Shown piece after piece: positions 1 to 5,826 of a DNA stretch of 7,316 nucleotides; the first letter of the stretch is position 1; each line of letters starts with the position of its first letter. Source of the DNA: Acidobacteriota bacterium (lineage in GTDB: Bacteria > Acidobacteriota > Terriglobia > Terriglobales > Acidobacteriaceae); the NCBI GenBank assembly GCA_021810815.1, contig JAJZHR010000113.1, positions 1 to 7,316 of the forward strand. Direction: 5' to 3'. The notes beneath the pieces were generated by a model that was not told the origin of the DNA, did not search any database, and worked only from the letters and a program-made list of their open reading frames with translations. The position numbers and the translations under genes are program-made.

Positions 1-1
1 G

Positions 2-847
2 TCGACACATGAGAACCAGAACTTCTTGTACTTGTTTCTCCGTGTGCTAATCGAGGCAGGAGGCCGCTATAAGCTGGCGCCGGAGGATGAAAAGGCGTTG
101 TTTGCCGCGATCGAGCGGGTCTACAAGCTGCCCGCCGAGATACGGACGCTCACCAACTTTGCATCCATACTCGGCCCGCTGGGAGAACGCCTGCACCGCT
201 GGACCCAGGCCGGGCAGTTCGGCCATCTCTTCGACAACGTCGAAGACACGCTGACGTTCTCGCGCTTCCAGACTTTCAACTTCGATGGCTGGAGCGATTA
301 CCCCGACATCCTCGAACCGCTGCTCTTTTACGTTTTGCAACGGGCGTCGTCCGAGATCGAAAAGCCTCAAAACACCGCCACCTTCAAGCTGTTTGTCATC
401 GACGAGGCGTGGATCTTTCTCAAGAACGCGACTATCCGTGACTGGATATTAAAGGCCGAAAAAACGTGGAGGAAAAAGAACGCGGCCATGCTTCTCGCGA
501 CGCAGTCGGTCGTAGAACTGGCCGCCTCCGACATGCTGCATGTCGTCAACGAGTCCTGCCCGACCAAGATATTTCTCGCCAATCCCAACATCGACCGCAA
601 ACTCTACGCCGATGTCTTCCAGCTCAACGACACCCAACTTGAGCTGCTGGAATCGCTCGTGCCCAAGCGTGAGCTGCTGCTCATCCAGCCGCGAGGCACG
701 AAAAAGCTGGTGCTCGAAGTCGACGCTCTCGGCTACTGGATGGCGACCAACAACGCCCGTGACAACCTCCGCAAGCAGGACTACTTCGCCCGCTTCGGGC
801 CGGAAGAAGGCTTGATCCGGCTCGCTCACGACTACCCCAACCCCTAA
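2..847 (+). CDS. trbE: VirB4/TrbE-family conjugation ATPase, C-terminal part (5' end outside window)
   Basis: This is the C-terminal 281 residues of the cytoplasmic/inner-membrane ATPase that powers assembly of a conjugative type IV secretion system and substrate passage through it. The frame is open from base 2, so a TTG start at 26 is not needed and the gene begins upstream. A Walker B motif, FVIDEAW, lies at 392-412. It is followed by the LLATQS motif at 491-508, which is typical of VirB4 proteins, and by the family-like stretch NESCPTKIFLANP. The Walker A motif would be upstream of the window. The closing part (LVPKRELLLIQPRGTKKLVLEV) matches the end of TrbE/CagE proteins as I know them. 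The TAA stop is 8 bases before the next gene, whose ribosome-binding site overlaps it. The family call is secure; TrbE rather than generic VirB4 rests on the Trb-like neighbours. Confidence 0.93.
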   Translation, partial: STHENQNFLYLFLRVLIEAGGRYKLAPEDEKALFAAIERVYKLPAEIRTLTNFASILGPLGERLHRWTQAGQFGHLFDNVEDTLTFSRFQTFNFDGWSDYPDILEPLLFYVLQRASSEIEKPQNTATFKLFVIDEAWIFLKNATIRDWILKAEKTWRKKNAAMLLATQSVVELAASDMLHVVNESCPTKIFLANPNIDRKLYADVFQLNDTQLELLESLVPKRELLLIQPRGTKKLVLEVDALGYWMATNNARDNLRKQDYFARFGPEEGLIRLAHDYPNP

Positions 848-851
848 GGAG
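846..851 (+). promoter_or_regulatory. Ribosome-binding site of trbG
   Basis: AAGGAG sits 4 bases before the ATG at 856 and overlaps the TAA stop of the upstream ATPase gene. It supports 856 as the start and suggests that ribosomes finishing trbE can reinitiate at trbG. Confidence 0.75.
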
Positions 852-855
852 AATC

Positions 856-1608
856 ATGCGCCCTTCACCCATCGTTCCGCTTCTGCTCGGCCTGGCCGCG
901 ACCGTGGCTCACGGCCAGCAGTCCGCCCGCATCGTCCATTACCACGCCAACGACATCGTCAATATTCGTGCGAAGTTGAGCTACACCACGCTCATTCAAT
1001 TGCCCGCCACGGAGAAAATTCTGGACGCCGCCACCGGCGACAAGGATTTCTGGATCGTCGATACCGTGGGCAATTACTGCTTCGTACATCCGGCCAAGGC
1101 AGGCATCCATTCGAGCCTTGACCTGATTACCGACAAGGGCAGCGTCTATTCCTTCACGCTGGACGATGTCGAGTACGGCGATCCCGACCTGAAGGTCGTC
1201 ATCGCGCCGTCCGACCCATCCCTGCTGGCCGCCGCCAACGGTCCCGACAAGCTGGTCTCCGCCACCGCGGTGATGGCGGCGCAGGCCCAGGTGAAGGCCG
1301 CCGAGACCCGCGCCGCCAATGCTGTCGAGGAATTCCGCTCCGAGTATCCGGTGAAGGCGCTGGTTTTCGACTACACCTTCCGCGATAAAAAGCCCTTCGA
1401 TGTTTCGGCGATCTATCACGACGACAAATTCACCTACATCAAATCGTCGGCCTCCGAGAAGTTCTCGATCTACGAGCTGAAGGACAAGAAGCCCGATCTC
1501 GTCACCTTTCAGTTGGAGGACGGCACCTACATTCTCCCCACCGTCGTCGACAAGGGCTATCTCCAGATCGGCAAAAACAAGCTCAACTTTGAGCGGAAAA
1601 CGAAGTAG
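856..1608 (+). CDS. trbG: VirB9/TrbG-family outer-membrane core complex protein
   Basis: A 250-residue exported protein of the VirB9/TrbG/CagX family. With VirB10 and a VirB7-type lipoprotein it builds the outer-membrane core complex of the secretion channel. Residues 1-20 form a Sec signal peptide with probable cleavage after AHG (20/21). The N-terminal domain (about 25-120) has the family pattern of alternating beta strands, including DFWIVDT and the NYCFVHPAKAG stretch. A helical, alanine-rich linker (about 128-160) follows. The C-terminal VirB9 domain (about 165-247) contains YTFRDKKPFDVSAIYHDDKF and ILPTVVDKG, the regions that contact VirB7 and VirB10 in known systems. The length is normal for the family. 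It lies 8 bases after trbE and 8 bases before trbI. Confidence 0.92.
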   Translation: MRPSPIVPLLLGLAATVAHGQQSARIVHYHANDIVNIRAKLSYTTLIQLPATEKILDAATGDKDFWIVDTVGNYCFVHPAKAGIHSSLDLITDKGSVYSFTLDDVEYGDPDLKVVIAPSDPSLLAAANGPDKLVSATAVMAAQAQVKAAETRAANAVEEFRSEYPVKALVFDYTFRDKKPFDVSAIYHDDKFTYIKSSASEKFSIYELKDKKPDLVTFQLEDGTYILPTVVDKGYLQIGKNKLNFERKTK

Positions 1609-1616
1609 GTGCTCCG

Positions 1617-2885
1617 ATGCCGGAACAAACGCCAACACCTGAAGTGGATATGCAACCAACCACGCCGAAGGCGGACTCACCCAACTCGCAGTTGCGCGAC
1701 AAGCGCGTGCTGCCGGAGGGAGTCGTGCCGAAGCAGGCGCAAGGGTACGTCGTCGCCGGACTCGCAGTGCTCATCCTGATGGCGGTGATGTTCTCAAAGA
1801 ACCATGCGAAGCCCGCCGCAAAGGACGCGGCGTCCGCTCCACTGGCCGCGTCCACCGACATGAACCAGCGGAAGATTCAGGAACTGGAGCAGGACCTCAG
1901 TGCCGACCAGCGTCAGAGCCAGCTTCAGGCCCAGATGCAAAAACCAGGTGCTGCGCCATTACAAGCAGGAGCAACGAACACCACCAATCCCGCACAACCG
2001 GGTATGGCGTCTCCGGCTGCATCGTTGCCGCCACCCGTCGCAGCTCAGCCAGCGGAACCACCCCGTGATCCCATCGCTGACGCGGAAAACGCGCTGGAGT
2101 TCAAGGCCCGCTTCGCCTCCAATCTGGTCTCTCCCGCGGATGCCGCTTCACCTCCCTCCGCAGAGCCGGTTGCTGCAAATGCTGGCGCAGCGTCTCGCTC
2201 TGCGAGCTTGTCGCAGGAACCTACAACGCCATCGACGCCGGCTGATGGATCCGGCAGCAAACGCCCTTCCGAGGTCAACGTCAACCGCGCCCACGGACAG
2301 CCCTATGTGGTCTTCGAGGGAACCACCATCGACACCGTCCTGGTGGACCGTCTCGACGGAGAGTTTGCGGGGCCGGTCAAGGTCATGGTCACCAATCCGG
2401 TCTACAGCCTCGACCGGCAGCACGTTCTGATCCCTGCGGGCACTTTCATTCTCGGCGACACCCGCAAGGTTTCCGGCTTCGGCCAGAAGCGCCTCGCCGT
2501 CACCTTCCACCGGATGCTGATGCCGGATCACTACAGTGTCGATCTCGATACGTTCCAGGGACTCGACCAGGCCGGAGCTTCGGGCCTGAAAGACAAGGTC
2601 AATAACCACTATGTCGAGATCTTCGGCGCCTCCATTGCGCTCGGCGTGATCGCCGGCGCAGCCGAGGCAACGACCTTCAACCAGGGCTATAACGAGTCCG
2701 GCAGCGAGGCGTATCAGGCTGGCATCGCCTCCAGCCTCTCGCAGTCGAGCGCCAACGTGCTCGACAAGTTCATCAACATTCCGCCCTCCATCACCATTCG
2801 CGAGGGCCACCGGATCAAGATTTACATCACCCAGGACATGCTCCTGCCCGCGTATGAAAACCACGACATGTCGGCGGTGATGTGA
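1617..2885 (+). CDS. trbI: VirB10/TrbI-family core complex protein
   Basis: A 422-residue protein spanning from the inner to the outer membrane. VirB10/TrbI proteins relay the energy state of the inner-membrane ATPases to the outer-membrane pore. The order seen is a short cytoplasmic tail, one transmembrane helix (about 43-59), a glutamine-rich possibly coiled segment (about 80-113), an alanine/proline-rich periplasmic linker (about 112-222) and the conserved C-terminal beta-barrel domain from about residue 225 (AHGQPYVVFEGTTIDTVLVD, later LIPAGTFILGDTRKVSGFG). The hydrophobic stretch at about 338-350 (ASIALGVIAGAAE) sits where the family has its membrane-spanning antenna helices. The ribosome site before 1617 is weak, and Met12 at 1650 is a possible alternative start. 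The TGA stop shares one base with the ATG of the next gene (TGATG). Confidence 0.93.
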   Translation: MPEQTPTPEVDMQPTTPKADSPNSQLRDKRVLPEGVVPKQAQGYVVAGLAVLILMAVMFSKNHAKPAAKDAASAPLAASTDMNQRKIQELEQDLSADQRQSQLQAQMQKPGAAPLQAGATNTTNPAQPGMASPAASLPPPVAAQPAEPPRDPIADAENALEFKARFASNLVSPADAASPPSAEPVAANAGAASRSASLSQEPTTPSTPADGSGSKRPSEVNVNRAHGQPYVVFEGTTIDTVLVDRLDGEFAGPVKVMVTNPVYSLDRQHVLIPAGTFILGDTRKVSGFGQKRLAVTFHRMLMPDHYSVDLDTFQGLDQAGASGLKDKVNNHYVEIFGASIALGVIAGAAEATTFNQGYNESGSEAYQAGIASSLSQSSANVLDKFINIPPSITIREGHRIKIYITQDMLLPAYENHDMSAVM

Positions 2886-3031
2886 TGCGCAAATTTGTCA
2901 TCGTTGGCCTCGGCTGCGTGCTTGTGGTTGGCTGCGCCTCCCCCTCGCCGCCTCCGAAGCCTTCCCCTTACCGCTCTGCACATACCGCGCCGTTGCTCAC
3001 GCCCGGCGCTCACGAAAAGGAGTTGCCATGA
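2885..3031 (+). CDS. Short proline-rich lipoprotein, VirB7/TrbK-like position
   Basis: A 48-residue reading frame filling the gap between trbI and trbJ. It overlaps trbI by one base (TGATG) and trbJ by four (ATGA). The N terminus is a lipoprotein signal: MRK, a hydrophobic core of glycine and valine, then the lipobox VVGC with the lipidated Cys at residue 17. Ala at +2 predicts outer-membrane sorting. The mature peptide is only 32 residues, with the proline-rich run ASPSPPPKPSPY and a charged end (HEKELP). Small lipoproteins among virB/trb genes are either VirB7-type, which stabilise VirB9 in the outer membrane, or TrbK-type, which exclude redundant mating. There is too little sequence to decide. 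The AAGGAG inside its 3' end is the ribosome site of trbJ. Perfect packing and an intact lipobox make it a real gene; its exact role is inference. Confidence 0.8.
   Translation: MRKFVIVGLGCVLVVGCASPSPPPKPSPYRSAHTAPLLTPGAHEKELP
3017..3022 (+). promoter_or_regulatory. Ribosome-binding site of trbJ
   Basis: AAGGAG lies 5 bases before the ATG at 3028, inside the last codons of the lipoprotein gene. It supports the 3028 start, which also gives a full signal peptide. Confidence 0.75.
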
Positions 3032-3873
3032 AGTCTGTTAAGACCCTCCTACCTGTCTGCGCTCTTGCCCTTCTGCTCGCGCCCGCGGCGCACGCGCAGT
3101 TCGGCAGCGGCATCGTCTACGATCCCACACAGTCCGTCCACGCCATCCAGCAGATCGAGCAGGGATCGCAGCTCTATACGACCGCCGTCGATACCCGCAA
3201 CCAGATCGTCAGCATGTACAACCTCGCGTACCAGATGTCGCAGTTGCCTCAGAACCTGGGTACGCGGTATCGCGCCGACTGGTCGCAGTGGACCAGTTTG
3301 CAGAGCACGCCCAACACTTACGGCAACACTGCGGCGCTGGTGAATGCGTTGAACTACGGCTCCCTCACCAGCGCGGAGCAAGGTTATAGCAGCGCCTATG
3401 TTCAGGCGCAGAGCTATCCGTCCGGTGATTACTCGTCGCTTGATGCCCGGACGCAGGCCACCGTCGCCAACCAATACTCTACTTCGGAGCTGGCGCAGAC
3501 AACTACCACCAGCACTCTCGCTACCCTCGGCACCATCCGGTCGGATGCGCAGTCCTTCTCCACCAGACTCGCCAACCTGGAGTCGGACACCTTCTCGACC
3601 GACCCAAGCCAGCAGACCGAGGCTGCACTGCTCGGCAAGATCAACTCCGCGACCTTGCTCCAGATTTATTCGCAACAAGACACCAATCAACTCCTCATGG
3701 CTTCGATCCAGCAGCAGCTTGTCGCCGAGAAACAGCAGATCGACGCGCAGAATCGCGCACTCAATAATTCGATCTACTTTCAGCAGAACTTTCCCACCGC
3801 CATGCAAAACGTGAACAACGGCGTGAGCGATTCCATGCACTCGATCTCGCTGAGCATCAACGGGAGCAACTGA
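3028..3873 (+). CDS. trbJ: VirB5/TrbJ-family conjugal transfer protein
   Basis: A 281-residue periplasmic protein of the TrbJ/VirB5 family, a minor pilus-tip or adhesin-like component in characterised systems. Residues 1-23 are a clear Sec signal peptide ending AHA, with cleavage before Gln24. The start of the mature protein (FGSGIVYDPTQSVHAIQQIE) is a typical TrbJ N terminus. The rest is rich in Gln, Ser, Ala and Thr with long predicted helices, including a Gln-rich helical stretch at about 214-247 (LLQIYSQQDTNQLL then QQQLVAEKQQIDAQNRALNN), as expected of the helical-bundle VirB5 fold. It overlaps the lipoprotein gene by four bases (ATGA). Its TGA shares one base with the next ATG, so translation of the three genes is probably coupled. 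Confidence 0.9.
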   Translation: MKSVKTLLPVCALALLLAPAAHAQFGSGIVYDPTQSVHAIQQIEQGSQLYTTAVDTRNQIVSMYNLAYQMSQLPQNLGTRYRADWSQWTSLQSTPNTYGNTAALVNALNYGSLTSAEQGYSSAYVQAQSYPSGDYSSLDARTQATVANQYSTSELAQTTTTSTLATLGTIRSDAQSFSTRLANLESDTFSTDPSQQTEAALLGKINSATLLQIYSQQDTNQLLMASIQQQLVAEKQQIDAQNRALNNSIYFQQNFPTAMQNVNNGVSDSMHSISLSINGSN

Positions 3874-4697
3874 TGGGACAGAACATCATTGCGCAGGTTG
3901 GGCAGGCCATCACACAATTGCTCTCCTCGCAGAGCAGCACGCTGGAGGCCACGGGACTCGACATCTTCCGTGGCCTCGCCACCATCCTCATTGTCTGGTT
4001 CGGCATCAAGTCGGCCCTTTCCGCTTCGCAGGGACATGGCGGTGGATTCCATTTCGCCAAGTTCGCCGACCTGATCCTCATGATCGCCTTTGGTTTCGGG
4101 ATGCTGACCTACTATTCGACGCCGATCCCCGGCACCAGCTACAGCTTCAGCGACCTGATCACGAAAGAGGCGTTGAACATCTCGAACCAGATCGAGTCCG
4201 ACCAAACGCAATCGATCGCCGACACCATCACCAAGCAGGAACAGCAGCTTGGCTCGCCTCCCGGCAGCTTCAACCTCATTGAAGATCTGACGTACCTGCT
4301 GATCGCCGTGATCCTGGCCGCGATGGAGGCCGCCACCTTCGCGGTCATCGCCTACGGCTATGTCGCCTCTGCCGTATGCGTGCTCCTTGGCCCGATCTTC
4401 ATTCCGTGGTTCATCGTGCCCAAGATGGACTGGTTGTTCTGGGGATGGCTGAAAGCCTTTATCGGCTTCAGCTTCTATCAGGTCGTGGCGGCGGCCTTTA
4501 TCTACATCTTCTCGAAGGTGCTGACCTCGATGTTCCAGGTCATCGGCAATATCAGCATCTCGAATGCCTTTACCGTCCTGCCCGCGTTGCTCATTACGCT
4601 CTTTGTCTGCATCTTCGGCCTGGTCAAAATCCCGGAACTCACCAGCTCCATTCTCAGCGGACGCGCTGGCACCTGGGTCAACGTGTGGGGAGACTAG
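3873..4697 (+). CDS. trbL: VirB6/TrbL-family inner-membrane channel protein
   Basis: A 274-residue polytopic inner-membrane protein of the VirB6/TrbL family, thought to form part of the inner-membrane translocation pore. By eye it has about six membrane segments: near 29-49, 64-81, 139-161, 164-183, 195-214 and 234-256. A polar, probably periplasmic loop at about 84-137 separates the second from the third. The central block GPIFIPWFIVPKMDWLFWGW resembles the conserved core of VirB6/TrbL proteins, and a family-like tail (KIPELTSSILSGRAG) follows the last helix. The length is close to VirB6 and well below RP4 TrbL, so the long soluble C-terminal extension of TrbL is missing. The start at 3873 has GGGAG at 3862-3866 and overlaps the trbJ stop by one base. 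Confidence 0.88.
   Translation: MGQNIIAQVGQAITQLLSSQSSTLEATGLDIFRGLATILIVWFGIKSALSASQGHGGGFHFAKFADLILMIAFGFGMLTYYSTPIPGTSYSFSDLITKEALNISNQIESDQTQSIADTITKQEQQLGSPPGSFNLIEDLTYLLIAVILAAMEAATFAVIAYGYVASAVCVLLGPIFIPWFIVPKMDWLFWGWLKAFIGFSFYQVVAAAFIYIFSKVLTSMFQVIGNISISNAFTVLPALLITLFVCIFGLVKIPELTSSILSGRAGTWVNVWGD
4687..4693 (+). promoter_or_regulatory. Ribosome-binding site fixing the trbF start
   Basis: GGGGAGA lies 6 bases before the ATG at 4700. It decides the trbF start against a much longer in-phase frame that opens at 4376 inside trbL and is only a frame-shadow extension. Confidence 0.8.
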
Positions 4698-4699
4698 TC

Positions 4700-5383
4700 A
4701 TGTCGAAAACAGAGAGTTCCTTTGCCACCACCGATGCCGGACACAGGTTCCTCGAACTATACGCCGAGCCTGTCGTCACCAACACCTATCTGAAAGTCGC
4801 GCTGCTGGTGCTCTCCATCGTCGCGCTCGCTTTGCTTGCGCTTCTCTACCGGACGCAGACAGCAGCCTTGCGACTAAAGCCGCTCGTCATCTCCATTTCG
4901 GATATTGGCCGCGGACAGGTGATGAACTATGACGATTTCTCCAAGATCCCCGTCGATCGCGTCAGCAAATACTACCTGGCGCAGTGGGCAGAGCTGTACT
5001 ACGGACGCAACCATGCCACCCTCCAACGCGACTTCTCGCAATCGCTCGATTTCTTCTCCGGTCCGTTGCAGACAGCGACACTCCAACTGGTGAACCAGCA
5101 GAAGACCCTCCAGACTTTTCTGCTCGACCCGAGCGCGGCCAACGTGGACGTGGAGATCGATGCGGTCATCCTCGAAGACACACGGCAGTCTCCCTATCGC
5201 GCCCAGGTCGAGTTTCAGAAGGTCTTTCGCTCGCCGGGCGATGGAACCGAACAGCGCCGCGAGCGCTGGACCGCCAACGTCATCTACAGCTTTCGTGACG
5301 CAGTCCCCAACGCGATGCTGCTCACCAATCCTCTTGGCCTTGTCATCAGTTACGTCCACGAAGACCAGGCGTTCGGGAGCTGA
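4700..5383 (+). CDS. trbF: VirB8/TrbF-family conjugal transfer protein
   Basis: A 227-residue bitopic inner-membrane protein of the VirB8/TrbF family, an assembly factor that links the inner-membrane complex to the core and pilus. The N terminus carries the Trb-type signature FLELYAEPVVTNTYLKVALL, with a transmembrane helix at about 30-50. A periplasmic domain follows, with the VirB8-like NTF2-type pattern: FSKIPVDRVSKYYLAQWAEL, a helical region, then strands such as ANVDVEIDAVILED, YRAQVEFQKVF and RWTANVIYSF. The end, NPLGLVISYVHEDQAF, matches the usual close of the family (NPLGL.I..). The start at 4700 is chosen because it has a strong ribosome site, follows the trbL stop by 2 bases and gives the normal family length. 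The next gene starts 5 bases after its stop. Confidence 0.92.
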   Translation: MSKTESSFATTDAGHRFLELYAEPVVTNTYLKVALLVLSIVALALLALLYRTQTAALRLKPLVISISDIGRGQVMNYDDFSKIPVDRVSKYYLAQWAELYYGRNHATLQRDFSQSLDFFSGPLQTATLQLVNQQKTLQTFLLDPSAANVDVEIDAVILEDTRQSPYRAQVEFQKVFRSPGDGTEQRRERWTANVIYSFRDAVPNAMLLTNPLGLVISYVHEDQAFGS

Positions 5384-5388
5384 AGACC

Positions 5389-5826
5389 ATGCGAGCGAAG
5401 AAGTCCATCCTGCTCTATTGTGCTGACCGTGCAGTACTCTCCACGATGGCCTTTGCGCTGCGTCTGCACCCCTACCATGTCACCGCAGTGGAAGACAGTA
5501 TCGAAGCAGCTCTGATCGCACACGACCGCTGCACTGCATTCTCCTGCGCTGTGCTTATCCACGCGCAGCAGGGCGACCTCGCCGGACGCCTGGTTCATCG
5601 CATCCTTGACGGCGCTGTTTCTATGCCGCTCCTACTCGTAGACAGAGCCGGGGACCTCGCACCCATCCGCTATGCCGACATAGTGCTCTATGGCCGCAAC
5701 ACGTCGATGCAACACATCCTCTCCGCCTTGCAGATACTCTGCTGCCGCAAGCCGGGGACCCCGGCAGATCCGCAGTTGACTTGCAGGGGTGGGAAGCCTG
5801 GACCGAAGCCACGGAGCGCCGCATGA
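5389..5826 (+). CDS. Small receiver-like protein with degenerate phosphorylation site (unrecognised family)
   Basis: A 145-residue cytoplasmic protein that I do not recognise as a named family. Its secondary-structure rhythm resembles a response-regulator receiver domain. Strand 1 is KSILLYCAD (5-13) and strand 2 is HVTAVED (30-36). Strand 3 is CAVLIHAQQGDLAG (53-66), which lines up residue for residue with the usual LVLLD...P..DG block. Strand 4 is MPLLLVD (79-85) and strand 5 is ADIVLYG (96-102). The key residues differ: His58 replaces the phosphoacceptor Asp, Cys11-Ala12 stand where acidic residues are usual, Asp85 is at the Thr/Ser switch and Gly102 is near the usual Lys. If it is a receiver it cannot work by normal phosphorylation. 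The tail (118-145) holds three cysteines and ends basic (GGKPGPKP), with no recognisable DNA-binding domain. It starts 5 bases after trbF and overlaps the methyltransferase by four bases (ATGA). The gene is well supported by packing; the fold is inference. Confidence 0.7.
   Translation: MRAKKSILLYCADRAVLSTMAFALRLHPYHVTAVEDSIEAALIAHDRCTAFSCAVLIHAQQGDLAGRLVHRILDGAVSMPLLLVDRAGDLAPIRYADIVLYGRNTSMQHILSALQILCCRKPGTPADPQLTCRGGKPGPKPRSAA
5751..5765. repeat. 15-base perfect palindrome around one central base
   Basis: GCCGGGG, a single A, then CCCCGGC. The arms are fully complementary over 7 bases. It lies in the 3' part of the receiver-like gene, 57 bases before the methyltransferase start. No T-run follows and the one-base loop is too small for a stable hairpin, so it is not a terminator. 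It could be a protein-binding site or simple chance in GC-rich coding sequence. Confidence 0.35.
5813..5816 (+). promoter_or_regulatory. Ribosome-binding site fixing the methyltransferase start
   Basis: GGAG lies 6 bases before the ATG at 5823. Together with the ATGA overlap with the preceding gene it favours 5823 over an upstream in-frame TTG at 5781, which would add 14 residues with no family-like character. Confidence 0.6.

Noticed and set aside
1..6. GTCGAC (a SalI-type site) exactly at the window start
   Set aside because: It could hint at a clone edge, but coding sequence runs through it normally and a six-base site at an arbitrary boundary is weak evidence.
26..28. TTG at 26 as the start of the VirB4 gene
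   Set aside because: The frame is open to the window edge with VirB4-like sequence (THENQNFLYLFLRVLIE), and a 273-residue VirB4 would lack Walker A. The gene is cut by the window, not short.
865..1680. Minus-strand open frame of 271 codons opposite trbG
   Set aside because: The sense strand encodes a signal peptide and a VirB9 domain; the antisense product is low-complexity in Gly, Val and Asp with no domain.
3049..3840. Minus-strand open frame of 263 codons opposite trbJ, and a similar one at 2148-2864 opposite trbI
   Set aside because: Both mirror real genes and lack ribosome sites, signal sequences or recognisable motifs.
4376..4699. In-frame upstream extension of trbF beginning inside trbL (would give a 335-residue protein)
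   Set aside because: The extension overlaps well-supported trbL coding sequence, reads as low-quality frame-shadow protein, and the ATG at 4700 has a strong ribosome site and gives the normal family length.
5781..5822. TTG start adding 14 residues to the amino-methyltransferase
   Set aside because: The ATG at 5823 has GGAG at good spacing and overlaps the preceding stop as ATGA; the extra residues do not look like part of the family.
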